Assembly (NCBI RefSeq): GCF_000420365.1
Contig: NZ_ATUU01000001.1
Coordinates: 62,001-126,000 of the forward strand
DNA: 64,000 nt
Source of the DNA: Weissella halotolerans DSM 20190
GTDB taxonomy: Bacteria > Bacillota > Bacilli > Lactobacillales > Lactobacillaceae
Direction: 5' to 3'
Shown here piece after piece: positions 53,202-62,137 of the stretch. Both the position numbers and the translations under genes were made by a program. Positions within the stretch are counted from its first letter, which is position 1. Every line of letters begins with the position of its first letter. Below the pieces are notes generated by a model, which worked only from the letters and a program-made list of their open reading frames with translations, was not told the origin of the DNA and searched no databases.

Positions 53202-54291
53202 AAGAAGCCTCCTTTGTTTGTAGGGGTGCAATCTCTAAGGATAAAGGGATAATGCCTTGCTTTTGCCAAGCAATAGCAATGGCTGAAGCTGTTTTAGGGT
53301 CTGGCGTAATGGCAATCCCATTATCACCACCACCAGCTCCTGATATTTTAGTAGCCGCCCCATGTTGGCGTGCAATGGTTAGTAGACGACGTAACCCCAC
53401 TGTTAAATAGGGGAGGTGCATCGACTGAGCATACTGGATGAGGGCTGCTTGATTTAGATGTAGACAGGTTATGACTCTTAAAAAGTCAGCTTCTTCAATG
53501 GCTTGTTTGAGTTGTCGAATTAAGAACCCTGTTTTTTTAGCCAGCTGGTTTTGATAAAGACGGGTAAGCTTGGGATTAAGGGCTAGCATCTCTTGTGTAT
53601 CTGCTGGTTGGCCAGTCCAACCAACTAGCAAGTGCCAATGGCTAGGGAAAGGGATGACATTAATAGCCAATAAGGGCCAGGACTGACTGACTAGGTCGAG
53701 TAAGCGACCTTCATTTAGCTGCAGAGCCAACCAATTGGCATCAAAGCGCTGATAGAGAATTAAGCCGCCATAGGCAGCCGCAGCTAAGTCCCCCATTGAG
53801 CCAGCATGAAAATGATCAAGGGAAAAGGTAGCCAGTACACCTAACTTATAGGTTTGTTCTGACGTTAGGGCGAGTTGAAAATAGGTATTAAAGGCCTTGA
53901 TTAAGGCACACACAACAGCTGCCGATGAACCAAGACCTAATTTTTTCCCGTTTTGAACCAATTCACTCTGAATAACGATGGATAGGGATACCATTTCAAT
54001 TTTTTGGGTTGCTAACCATTTTTTTAATAGGACGAGGGTTTGTTTAACCAATTCAAAATCAGCGGGGGCCGGAGTGGATTCTAAGTCAGACCAGGCAAAT
54101 GACCAATCACCAGTTTGATCACTATGAATCCTAACGTTAGCCTTGGCTGCTTGGTCAATCATTGATTGATCTTCAAGTTCGACAGTGACGTAACGGTTCA
54201 TTGCCATAACCAGACTTTGTTGTCCAGCCAGTGTGATGGCATATTCACCAGCTAAAAAAAGTTTGCCGGGTGCTTGTGCTTGAATTTTCAT
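53191..54291 (-). CDS. mvaK2: Phosphomevalonate kinase
   Basis: GHMP kinase adding the second phosphate to mevalonate phosphate. APGKLFLAGEYAIT at residues 7-20, the ATP-binding loop KLGLGSSAAVV near 118 and C-terminal KISGAGGGDNG near 317. 366 residues. Overlaps mvaD by 4 bases. Confidence 0.95.
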   Translation of the reverse strand: MKIQAQAPGKLFLAGEYAITLAGQQSLVMAMNRYVTVELEDQSMIDQAAKANVRIHSDQTGDWSFAWSDLESTPAPADFELVKQTLVLLKKWLATQKIEMVSLSIVIQSELVQNGKKLGLGSSAAVVCALIKAFNTYFQLALTSEQTYKLGVLATFSLDHFHAGSMGDLAAAAYGGLILYQRFDANWLALQLNEGRLLDLVSQSWPLLAINVIPFPSHWHLLVGWTGQPADTQEMLALNPKLTRLYQNQLAKKTGFLIRQLKQAIEEADFLRVITCLHLNQAALIQYAQSMHLPYLTVGLRRLLTIARQHGAATKISGAGGGDNGIAITPDPKTASAIAIAWQKQGIIPLSLEIAPLQTKEASYDE

Positions 54292-55277
54292 ATGGTGTCA
54301 CCTTCTACAATGTTAATTCCTGGTCCTGGGGTAGCAATTTGTGTTTGCACGTTAGGGAGAATCTGATGAAGTGCTTGCATAATGACCGAAGTATCGTGAG
54401 GTTGTGAAATCAGTTTTACATTTGGACCGGCATCCATCGTGGCATAGACTGGAATGCCTTTATTGTTTCGTAATGTTTGTGCTAAGCGGATAACAGCCCA
54501 GGATTGAGTGGTCAAATAGGTAAAAGGAGGCGTTGCCGTAGGATTTAAGGCGTGCATGGCTAAAGCATTTTCCTCCGCTAAGCATCCAAGGGTAGCAAGG
54601 TCTTGGTTAAAGATGGCAGTTAAGGCCGCACTATTAGCTGCATTTGTATCTGCTACCCACTGCTGATAGCCTGGTGCCGAAGTCTGCGCTAATTGCATCC
54701 CAGTTCGTGAACTCACCTTCTTTGGCTGGTCGTTAATGAGCACGGTCACAAGCTGAATGGGCCAAGTGACCTCTTCCATAATTGGCTTGGCAAAAGAGGT
54801 TAAGTCACTATGACCACGTTCCCATTGGGCAAAGCCACCAAAAATGGAACGACTAGCTGACCCTGAACCGCGTCGGGCTAGCCGCGAAAGGTCCTGCCGT
54901 GAGAGGGTAAGACCACTAGCACGACTGGCAGCCCCAGCTAAGGCAGCAAAAGCGGAGGCAGAAGAAGCTAAGCCAGCTGCGGTTGGCACATGATTATGCG
55001 ATTCAACATGAGCATAGGAGGTTAGCCCACTTAATTGGCGTACAAGGTTTAATAAATGAACAACCTTGGTACTAGCCTTAGTTGACAGTAAGATTCCATC
55101 TAGGACAACCCTATCCTGGTCTAAAGTAGAATCAAACCAAACCGTTGTTTGCGTATAAAACTCATTTAAGGTCAAAGAGATGGAACTCGTTGTTGGAATA
55201 ATTAACTCTGAATCCGCTTTACCCCAATATTTGAGTAAGGCAATATTCGTATGAGCTTTGGCTGTGTAGTGTTTCAT
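54288..55277 (-). CDS. mvaD: Diphosphomevalonate decarboxylase
   Basis: Produces isopentenyl diphosphate from mevalonate 5-diphosphate with ATP. N-terminal AHTNIALLKYWGK, PTTSSISLTL and the central PTAAGLASSASAFAAL loop, then a catalytic DAGPNVKLI near 283. 329 residues. AAGGAC upstream of the ATG; 14 bases after mvk. Confidence 0.96.
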   Translation of the reverse strand: MKHYTAKAHTNIALLKYWGKADSELIIPTTSSISLTLNEFYTQTTVWFDSTLDQDRVVLDGILLSTKASTKVVHLLNLVRQLSGLTSYAHVESHNHVPTAAGLASSASAFAALAGAASRASGLTLSRQDLSRLARRGSGSASRSIFGGFAQWERGHSDLTSFAKPIMEEVTWPIQLVTVLINDQPKKVSSRTGMQLAQTSAPGYQQWVADTNAANSAALTAIFNQDLATLGCLAEENALAMHALNPTATPPFTYLTTQSWAVIRLAQTLRNNKGIPVYATMDAGPNVKLISQPHDTSVIMQALHQILPNVQTQIATPGPGINIVEGDTI

Positions 55278-55291
55278 TACGTTTGTTGTCC

Positions 55292-56227
55292 TTAATTCTT
55301 AGGATAGTGCTGGAGCCAGATGCCCCGAGCACCGGCGGCTTCCAATGCTGCCGTGATAGCTGAAACCTGTTCGGGCTGATCTGCAAGGGCAAACATAGCC
55401 CCGCCAACGCCACCGCCAGTTAGTTTAGCACCGAGCGCACCGGCTTGCCGAGCGGCTTGAATTAATTCATCAAGTTTAGGATGAGAAACACCCAGAGCGC
55501 TTAAATGGGTTTGGGCGGCGTTCATCGTCTTTCCAAGTTGCATGACATTATCACTAGCCAGCGCGATTTTAGCATCGGTGGTCAGGTCGCCTAAGGCTGA
55601 TAAATGTTCTTGCGTGGCAACTGGTTCTGTTTGAAGTTGCTCACGTACAACTGAAACAGCAAGCCCTGTTTGTCCATGAATCCCTGTATCAGCAATGATG
55701 AGCGTTCCATGTAAGGCCATTTCTAAGGGAATGGCCAATTGCTGTTTAACAAACCAAACTGGTAAGTCGTGAGCTGCAGTTGCAACATCAATCCCGGATG
55801 GAGAACCGTGGGTAATAGCTTCTTCAACATTGGCCCATTTTTGCAGCATGGCATCGGATAGGGGGGCTTTGAAAAAAGCAAAAAAAGCCCTGGTCAATGC
55901 AATTGCTGTGGCGGCTGAGGAGCCCATGCCACGTTCTTGCGGAATGTTGGATGTAATTTTTAAAAGAAAGGGCAAATGAGGTTGATCAAAAAACGTCAGT
56001 AAACGATTAATCAGCTGCCGCACACCTTCATAAGCCTCGGTTAGATCATCAAGGGGTCCCTGATAATTTGGTGCTAAAATCATCTGTCCTGCATGACGTT
56101 CTTCAATGTGAACCTGCATTGCTAAATCAGGTAGGGGAACAGCAATCGCAGGTTGCCCATAAACGACTGAATGTTCACCAAGTAAAATTAGCTTCGCATG
56201 ACTGCTACCTTCTGCGTGTCTTTGCAT
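55292..56227 (-). CDS. mvk: Mevalonate kinase
   Basis: First kinase of the lower mevalonate pathway. GHMP motifs SHAKLILLGEHSVVYG at residues 9-24, ERGMGSSAATA near 98 and AKLTGGGVGGAMF near 274. 311 residues. Ribosome site is weak (TGGTGG). A -10-like TATGAT is at 56274-56279 on the minus strand. Upstream HMG-CoA synthase and reductase genes are not in the window. Confidence 0.95.
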   Translation of the reverse strand: MQRHAEGSSHAKLILLGEHSVVYGQPAIAVPLPDLAMQVHIEERHAGQMILAPNYQGPLDDLTEAYEGVRQLINRLLTFFDQPHLPFLLKITSNIPQERGMGSSAATAIALTRAFFAFFKAPLSDAMLQKWANVEEAITHGSPSGIDVATAAHDLPVWFVKQQLAIPLEMALHGTLIIADTGIHGQTGLAVSVVREQLQTEPVATQEHLSALGDLTTDAKIALASDNVMQLGKTMNAAQTHLSALGVSHPKLDELIQAARQAGALGAKLTGGGVGGAMFALADQPEQVSAITAALEAAGARGIWLQHYPKN

Positions 56228-56288
56228 TGGTCATAAACCACCAATCTATTTATTAGTCTTTTTCCATTTGTCTATCATACCAAATATT

Positions 56289-56300
56289 GAAGCTAGCTTC
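56289..56300. promoter_or_regulatory. 12-bp palindrome in the mvk/dinG intergenic region
   Basis: GAAGCTAGCTTC is a perfect palindrome located between the -10 boxes of the two divergent genes (56274-56279 for mvk and 56327-56332 for dinG). It may be an operator; no regulator is known to bind it. Confidence 0.35.
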
Positions 56301-56323
56301 TAGGGCGTGGTCAGACTGATATA

Positions 56324-56332
56324 TGGTATAAT
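56324..56332 (+). promoter_or_regulatory. Extended -10 promoter of dinG
   Basis: TGg-TATAAT about 30 bases before the dinG start, without a clear -35. Confidence 0.55.
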
Positions 56333-56361
56333 CAAAAGAGAAATATTGACAAAGACTGGGT

Positions 56362-59193
56362 ATGTGCATGAAAAATAAAGATATCTATGCGGTGGTTGAC
56401 TTGGAAACAACCCGCACTTCTACGGAAACGGGCCACATTATTCAGATTGCCATCGCTTTCGTACAAGATCAAAAAATTATTAACCAATTTTCAACTTTAA
56501 TTAATCCTGGCGAGACGATTCCCCGTCAGATTACCGAGTTAACAGGGATTACAACAAAGATGGTCCAGCATGCACCACGGTTTGAAGATATTGGGCTAAC
56601 CGTCCATGCTATGTTGACTGGCACTATCTTTGTTGCGCACAATGTTAACTTTGACTTGCCTTTTTTAAATGCTGAGTTCGAGCGGATTGGCTTAACACCG
56701 CTAGCAGGCCCGGCGCTTGACACAGTACCGCTTAGCCAGATTTTATGGCCAACAACGCCGGGCTTTAGCCTTGGAGCTATGGCAAAATTTCTTCAAATTG
56801 AACATCGGCATCCCCACCAAGCTGATAGTGATGCGTTAACAACGGCCCGGCTCTTAATAAAGATTCTACATAAGGCTAAGCACCTTCCGATGGTGACCCT
56901 ACAGGCTTTAGTGAATTTACCAATGACTTTACCTCGGGAGACCCACCGTGTCTTTGAGCAGGCCTTAAAAGAGAACCAACAGGCGCCGGGTCAACTGCCA
57001 CCGTTTTTAGAGGTGATTGATGGACTAGCCATCCGCCGCTTTTCGAAACCAACGCCACTCAAACAAGCATCAGCGTTTGCTTTTCCTAAAAAGGCTGCAC
57101 AAAAACGAACCTTGTTAACTGACCCGTTGGTATATCGTGAGCAACAAGGGAAATTGATGAATTTAATTGATAGTCATTATCATCAATTACCGACGGAGTT
57201 GCAGCCAGGGCAGGGTGGTCTAGTGCTGGAAGCACCAACTGGAATGGGCAAAACCCTTGGTTACCTGTTGCCCTACGCTTATCTAGCTAATGAAACTGGT
57301 AAGCAAGTAGTGGTGTCTGTACCTACCGTTAATTTGCAGCAGACGGTAACAGAAACGGTGGGCGACCAGTTAAATGAGCGCTTACCGTTTGAAGTGCGTG
57401 CAGCCAGTTTGAAGGGCCGCCAACATTATCTTAACCTTCAAAGTTTCCGCCGCTCCTTGACCATTGATGAGGGATCCAATGCCTTTCAAATGATCAAGGC
57501 CCAGTTACTAGTCTGGTTAACGGAAACATTAACAGGTGATTTGGATGAGGTTAATTTAGTTAACCCACAAGCAGATTTCATGGCCAAGCTGACCCAGATA
57601 GCAAATAATCCGGCTGGGTCGCCCTTTAAGGGACATGAATTTTTTGATCGGCAAAAACTAGTGGCGCAACAGGCCCAATTTATCGTGGTTAACCATGCTT
57701 ATCTTGCTACCTATGCAAAAGAACTGGGGCAGTTAGCTGGTAATAAACCTTATTTAGTCATTGATGAGCCTCAGCATCTACCTGATGCCGTTTTGCATCA
57801 AGGACAACATCGCCTTGCATTTCCTAAATGGATAGATGCAGTGGGGGATGCTTTAAACCGCTTGACAAGTCATCATGAAGAAACCATTATTCCCATTTTG
57901 CAAAGGATAGGTACAGGGGAGCAGCTAAAATCCGAATTTCAGGCAAACTTAACCCAGTTGCAAGGCCAGTTACCTAAGTTAGTGACCGCATTGTATCGGC
58001 AATTTTTATTAGGGCAACATCATCCTAATTTGACGGAGCCTTTTGAAAAAGTATTACCTGAGGATCAGTTGGCTATTTTTTGGCGGGACCAAGCAGACCT
58101 CTTGCAAGTCCTTTTGGGGGCTGTATATGGTCTCAACCAGACGTTGGATGCTTTTTTGGCTGCCTTTAGTCAGGTAAAGCATGCTTTTTCATTGACTGAG
58201 CGCCAGACCTTAGCCGACTTTAGGCGATCTTTAGGTCAGATTACCCGGGCCCAAAGACAGTTGACACAGTTTCAACAAGATTTATTGGACTACCCAGCGG
58301 CAACTGTTTTTTGGCTAACAGAGTTTCCGCAAGCAAAGGGGCAGGCTTTGATGCTAAGTGGCGGATTGTTGCATACGTTTGATTATTTTGCTGATCGCGT
58401 TTATCCCTATTTCATGCCACCAACGTTGATTGGAGCCACCCTATTTACATCAAACCGATCAAGTTTTCTCTATGACCGATTAAATTTAGACCGGTCGCAG
58501 ACAGAAGCGCACCAATTTAAAGATGTGTTTGATTATGCACATCAGGCGGAACTCTTTATGGTAACAGATGGTCCAAGCCCTATGGCCGATGATTATGTTA
58601 ATTATGTGACTAAAGAGATTGAAGCTATTTTAGCTCAAGTTCAAGAAAATACGTTGATTCTCTTTAACTCCTTAGACATGATTGAACAGGCCTTTACCCG
58701 CCTGCAAGAAAATCATAGTGGCAGCCGGCATAATATGACTATTTTGGCTCAGGGGGTAACTGGAACGCGAACCCGTATTCTTAAACGAATGCAGCATGAA
58801 CAGCGAACGGTGGTCTTAGGGGCCAATAGTTTCTGGGAGGGGATTAATTTACCAAAGGAACAAGTCCGACTAGTCATCATTACCCGTTTGCCCTTTGAGC
58901 AGCCTAATTCTGTACCTGCAAAGGCAGAAGAGGCTGTGCTCAAAGCCCAGGGACGACAACCCTTTTACCAAAACACCTTGCCTAAGGCGGTCATGCGTTT
59001 AAGGCAGGGCGTGGGCCGACTATTGCGATCTCCTGAAGACTACGGGGCAGTGGTTATCTTAGATTCGCGCATCACTACTAAAAAGTACGGTAAGACCTTA
59101 AAGAATATGTTACCTAAGGCCTTACCACAACGGGAGTTAGCTAAAAAGGACTTGCCGTCAGCCATAGCTAACTTCTTCAGGGAACATCGTTAA
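56362..59193 (+). CDS. dinG: Exonuclease/helicase DinG
   Basis: 943 residues: a DEDD-type exonuclease domain at the N-terminus (VVDLETTRT, HNVNFDLPFL, HQADSDALTTARLL) fused to an XPD/DinG-like helicase (Walker A APTGMGKTLG near 290, DEPQ box in LVIDEPQHL in place of DEAH, motif VI QGVGRLLRS near 885). Only one cysteine exists in the whole protein (residue 2), so the 4Fe-4S cluster of E. coli DinG is absent, as known for staphylococcal DinG, which acts mainly as an exonuclease. ATG 56362 or 56368 (weak ribosome site either way). Confidence 0.9.
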   Translation: MCMKNKDIYAVVDLETTRTSTETGHIIQIAIAFVQDQKIINQFSTLINPGETIPRQITELTGITTKMVQHAPRFEDIGLTVHAMLTGTIFVAHNVNFDLPFLNAEFERIGLTPLAGPALDTVPLSQILWPTTPGFSLGAMAKFLQIEHRHPHQADSDALTTARLLIKILHKAKHLPMVTLQALVNLPMTLPRETHRVFEQALKENQQAPGQLPPFLEVIDGLAIRRFSKPTPLKQASAFAFPKKAAQKRTLLTDPLVYREQQGKLMNLIDSHYHQLPTELQPGQGGLVLEAPTGMGKTLGYLLPYAYLANETGKQVVVSVPTVNLQQTVTETVGDQLNERLPFEVRAASLKGRQHYLNLQSFRRSLTIDEGSNAFQMIKAQLLVWLTETLTGDLDEVNLVNPQADFMAKLTQIANNPAGSPFKGHEFFDRQKLVAQQAQFIVVNHAYLATYAKELGQLAGNKPYLVIDEPQHLPDAVLHQGQHRLAFPKWIDAVGDALNRLTSHHEETIIPILQRIGTGEQLKSEFQANLTQLQGQLPKLVTALYRQFLLGQHHPNLTEPFEKVLPEDQLAIFWRDQADLLQVLLGAVYGLNQTLDAFLAAFSQVKHAFSLTERQTLADFRRSLGQITRAQRQLTQFQQDLLDYPAATVFWLTEFPQAKGQALMLSGGLLHTFDYFADRVYPYFMPPTLIGATLFTSNRSSFLYDRLNLDRSQTEAHQFKDVFDYAHQAELFMVTDGPSPMADDYVNYVTKEIEAILAQVQENTLILFNSLDMIEQAFTRLQENHSGSRHNMTILAQGVTGTRTRILKRMQHEQRTVVLGANSFWEGINLPKEQVRLVIITRLPFEQPNSVPAKAEEAVLKAQGRQPFYQNTLPKAVMRLRQGVGRLLRSPEDYGAVVILDSRITTKKYGKTLKNMLPKALPQRELAKKDLPSAIANFFREHR

Positions 59194-59280
59194 AGACCTT
59201 TTAAGTCAACGCATTATCTGCTAAAGTATTAAATAGCTTTGCTCTTAGTTAAAACAGTCAATGGAATAGAGGAGTCATTC

Positions 59281-59793
59281 ATGGAATTACGGCAGACACC
59301 TCAGCTTAAGCGGCGCCAAAAAAAATTTCGGACCACGCTTTTCCTGGGTTTGTGCTTATTAGTGCTAGCAGTTGGGGCCCTTGGGTACGCCCGTGCTGTG
59401 CACCCACTTAGTCAGGCACAATCAGAATTAGTGAACCGCGCGCGACGGGCTGGCAAAATTGACCAGGTAGACCAGTTCTATCACGTTGCTAGAGAAAAGA
59501 CGTTTACAGCGGTTACTGGGCGTAATCATCAGCAAAAACCCGTAGCAGTAATAGCTGAAAGCGGCCGTAAGAAACTCGTAACGGTCCGTTTGGATAAGGG
59601 GAAGTCAGCAAAAAGCATCCAACAGCAGGTGCAGGCAGACTACCATCCTAAAAAAATAACGACCTTTGGGTTAGGAATTTATAAAGGGATTGTTGTTTGG
59701 GAAGTTACCTTTATTGATCAAGCTGACAATTTAACCTTTTTAGCTTATCAATTTTCAAATGGTGAATTAATTCGTTCGATTCAGAATTTATAA
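59281..59793 (+). CDS. ypmB: YpmB family protein (DUF5590)
   Basis: 170 residues. N-terminal anchor near 20-42 (TTLFLGLCLLVLAVGALGYA), then an extracellular domain with the PepSY-like DUF5590 fold. Position dinG-ypmB-asnS is as in Bacillus, apart from aspB, which normally lies between ypmB and asnS and is missing here. Start at ATG 59281 with GAGGAG before it. Confidence 0.82.
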   Translation: MELRQTPQLKRRQKKFRTTLFLGLCLLVLAVGALGYARAVHPLSQAQSELVNRARRAGKIDQVDQFYHVAREKTFTAVTGRNHQQKPVAVIAESGRKKLVTVRLDKGKSAKSIQQQVQADYHPKKITTFGLGIYKGIVVWEVTFIDQADNLTFLAYQFSNGELIRSIQNL

Positions 59794-59831
59794 ACACAAA
59801 GTTGCAACTAGTAGTAAGGAGTTAGGAATTT

Positions 59832-61127
59832 ATGGAAACAATTAGGATTGAGGATGCAAAGCAGCACGTTGGAGAACAAGTTCGTTTGGGGGCTTGGCTA
59901 CGTAATAAGCGTGGTTCAAATAAAATGCAATTTTTGCAATTACGTGATGGAACGGCCTTTTTTCAAGGTGTTGTTTCCAAGGCTGAAGTGGGGGATGCTA
60001 TTTTTGCTAAGGTGAAAGCCTTACATCAAGAAAGCAGTATGTATTTGATTGGAACTATCCGTCAAGATGACCGATCACCTTTTGGTTATGAAATGGATGT
60101 TGCAGATGTTACCGTGGTAGGTGAGTCAGAGGGATATCCTATCACGCCTAAGGAGCACGGAACCGACTTCTTGATGGACCACCGACACCTCTACCTGCGT
60201 CACTTGCAGCCTTTTGCGGTCTTACGGATTCGTAATACCTTGATTACAGCGACTTATGAATTCTTTAATCAAGAAGGCTTTATTAAGTTGGACGCGCCTT
60301 TCTTAACTAGTTCAGCGCCAGAAGGCACGACTGAGTTATTCCATACCGAGTATTTTGACACTGATGCCTATCTATCCCAAACCGGGCAACTTTATGCTGA
60401 AGCTGGGGCAATGGCTTTTGGTCGGGTCTTCACCTTTGGACCTGCCTTTCGAGCAGAAAAGTCAAAAACCCGTCGTCATTTAGCTGAATTTTGGATGATT
60501 GAACCTGAAATGGCTTGGATGCATCAAGAGGAATCTTTGGCCTTGCAAGAGCGTTATATTGCTTACTTGATCCAAGCTGTTTTGGACTGTAATGAGTATG
60601 AGTTGGACTTACTTGGCCGGGATAAGGAGCTTTTGGCTAAGTATACGCACTTACCTTATCCTCGAATTTCATATGATGATGCCATTACCTTGTTGCAAGA
60701 GAATGGTTTTGATTTGGAATGGGGAGTGGATTTTGGTTCACCTGAAGAGACCTTCTTGGCTAACCATTTTGAAAAGCCTGTCTTTATCGTCAACTTCCCT
60801 AAGGCTATTAAGGCTTTTTATATGAAACGGCATCCTAATCGTGATGACGTTGTTATTTCAGCCGATCTTCTTGCTCCTGAAGGGTATGGAGAGATTATTG
60901 GTGGTTCGGAACGTGAAACGGATTACGCTTATCTAGAGGACCGTATCAAGGAAATGGGCCTTGACCTAGATGAGTACCAATGGTATCTAGACCTTCGAAA
61001 GTATGGATCAGTGCCACATGCTGGCTTTGGTTTGGGCCTAGAGCGTATGGTAACGTGGGTCACGGGTGAAGAACATATTCGTGAGGCTATTCCTTTCCCA
61101 AGGACAATGAATCGTTTGCGTCCTTAA
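59832..61127 (+). CDS. asnS: Asparaginyl-tRNA synthetase
   Basis: Class IIb synthetase charging tRNA-Asn. OB-fold anticodon domain at residues 1-110 ([13 protein letters not shown]), motif 2 [15 protein letters not shown] near 213 and motif 3 [13 protein letters not shown] near 400. 431 residues. AAGGAG upstream. No T-box leader is visible in the 38 bases before it. Confidence 0.96.
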   Translation: METIRIEDAKQHVGEQVRLGAWLRNKRGSNKMQFLQLRDGTAFFQGVVSKAEVGDAIFAKVKALHQESSMYLIGTIRQDDRSPFGYEMDVADVTVVGESEGYPITPKEHGTDFLMDHRHLYLRHLQPFAVLRIRNTLITATYEFFNQEGFIKLDAPFLTSSAPEGTTELFHTEYFDTDAYLSQTGQLYAEAGAMAFGRVFTFGPAFRAEKSKTRRHLAEFWMIEPEMAWMHQEESLALQERYIAYLIQAVLDCNEYELDLLGRDKELLAKYTHLPYPRISYDDAITLLQENGFDLEWGVDFGSPEETFLANHFEKPVFIVNFPKAIKAFYMKRHPNRDDVVISADLLAPEGYGEIIGGSERETDYAYLEDRIKEMGLDLDEYQWYLDLRKYGSVPHAGFGLGLERMVTWVTGEEHIREAIPFPRTMNRLRP

Positions 61128-61140
61128 TCGAAATTAGCCA

Positions 61141-61177
61141 AAAAACACAGACGCCATGATACGGTGTCTGTGTTTTT
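61141..61177 (+). terminator. Terminator after asnS
   Basis: AAAAACACAGACGCC pairs with GGTGTCTGTGTTTTT (one weak pair) over a 7-base loop. Confidence 0.85.
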
Positions 61178-61216
61178 ATTATTTAACTGTAAGTCAAATG
61201 AAAGGAGTACGTTGTC

Positions 61217-61978
61217 ATGTCAGAAAATGAACCGCTGCAGGCTTTTTTTAATGCCCCTCAGGTCGTGATTAATACTTTTTTATTAGCCCATTATCGCCAA
61301 CTAGGAATGAGTAATGATGAATTTTTGCTACTCCTACAGGTTCAAGGCCAAGTTAACGAGTATGCGGGTGATATCAAAATTCCTGCTTTAAAAGAACGCC
61401 TTGGTTGGCCAGAAGACGATATCCGCAAGGGACTGACTCAGCTGCATCACAAGGGCTTCATTAATTTTATCTCGCAGCGCGATGGCCAGGGTAAAGTCAT
61501 CACCAAGTTTGATTTTTCACCGCTTTATTTAAAGGCGATGCAACTGAATCCTAAGGACTTACCAGCTGTGAGTACGCAAGCCCGGCTTGCCACAGAAGGG
61601 GCTCCTACTGCTAGTAGCAATCAAAATGAATTGACCCGTGCTGATATTTTTAATGCTATTGAACGAGAGTTTGGACGCCCCTTAAGTAGTATTGAATTAC
61701 AAACGATTACTAATTGGTTTGATATTGACCATTTTCAGCCGATATTTATGCAGGCTGCCTTGCAAGAGGCCGTCTTAAATGGTGCCTTGAATTTACGGTA
61801 CATTGAAACAATCTTAGTCGCCTGGCAAAAGAAGAATTATCATTCCTTACAAGATGTTTATCAAGAAAAAAGACAGCGACAAGGTTATAAGCAGTCAGTT
61901 AACCAGACAACAGCAGAGGTGCCCTTAGATGTCGATTTGACCCAGATTGACTTGGATAGTCTTAGTGAAGGAGACTAG
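61217..61978 (+). CDS. dnaD: DnaD family primosomal protein
   Basis: 253 residues. N-terminal winged-helix part (residues ~15-120) and C-terminal DnaD domain (~145-215; FNAIEREFGRPLSSIE, ILVAWQKKNYHSLQDV), the two-domain plan of DnaD, which acts with DnaB and DnaI in replication restart and initiation. AAAGGAG ahead of ATG. nth, which usually follows, is absent. Confidence 0.92.
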   Translation: MSENEPLQAFFNAPQVVINTFLLAHYRQLGMSNDEFLLLLQVQGQVNEYAGDIKIPALKERLGWPEDDIRKGLTQLHHKGFINFISQRDGQGKVITKFDFSPLYLKAMQLNPKDLPAVSTQARLATEGAPTASSNQNELTRADIFNAIEREFGRPLSSIELQTITNWFDIDHFQPIFMQAALQEAVLNGALNLRYIETILVAWQKKNYHSLQDVYQEKRQRQGYKQSVNQTTAEVPLDVDLTQIDLDSLSEGD

Positions 61979-62070
61979 ACAGTTATGAAATCATTATAAG
62001 TAGGTAAGTACCAAGTCGCTTACCTAGTGACTTCTCTGTGTTTGAATAAGTAAACAGGGAGAGTAAGGAG
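61979..62070 (+). other. Short gap after dnaD with a weak hairpin
   Basis: No gene. TAGGTAAG and CTTACCTA can pair (about 61999-62024) without a T run. The strong terminator follows immediately. Confidence 0.35.
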
Positions 62071-62120
62071 ATAGTAAAAAACCCTTGGTTAGTTAAAACT
62101 AACCAAGGGTTTTTTACTAT
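62071..62120. terminator. Bidirectional terminator between dnaD and ponA
   Basis: A perfect 24-base inverted repeat (AGTAAAAAACCCTTGGTTAGTT and complement) with a 2-base center; in practice the end pairs open to a small loop. A and T runs on both sides. Confidence 0.9.
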
Positions 62121-62137
62121 CTTATGCGTATGTCCAA

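Noticed and set aside
59794-59831. Possible T-box leader before asnS
   Set aside because: Only 38 bases between genes, far too short for a T-box.
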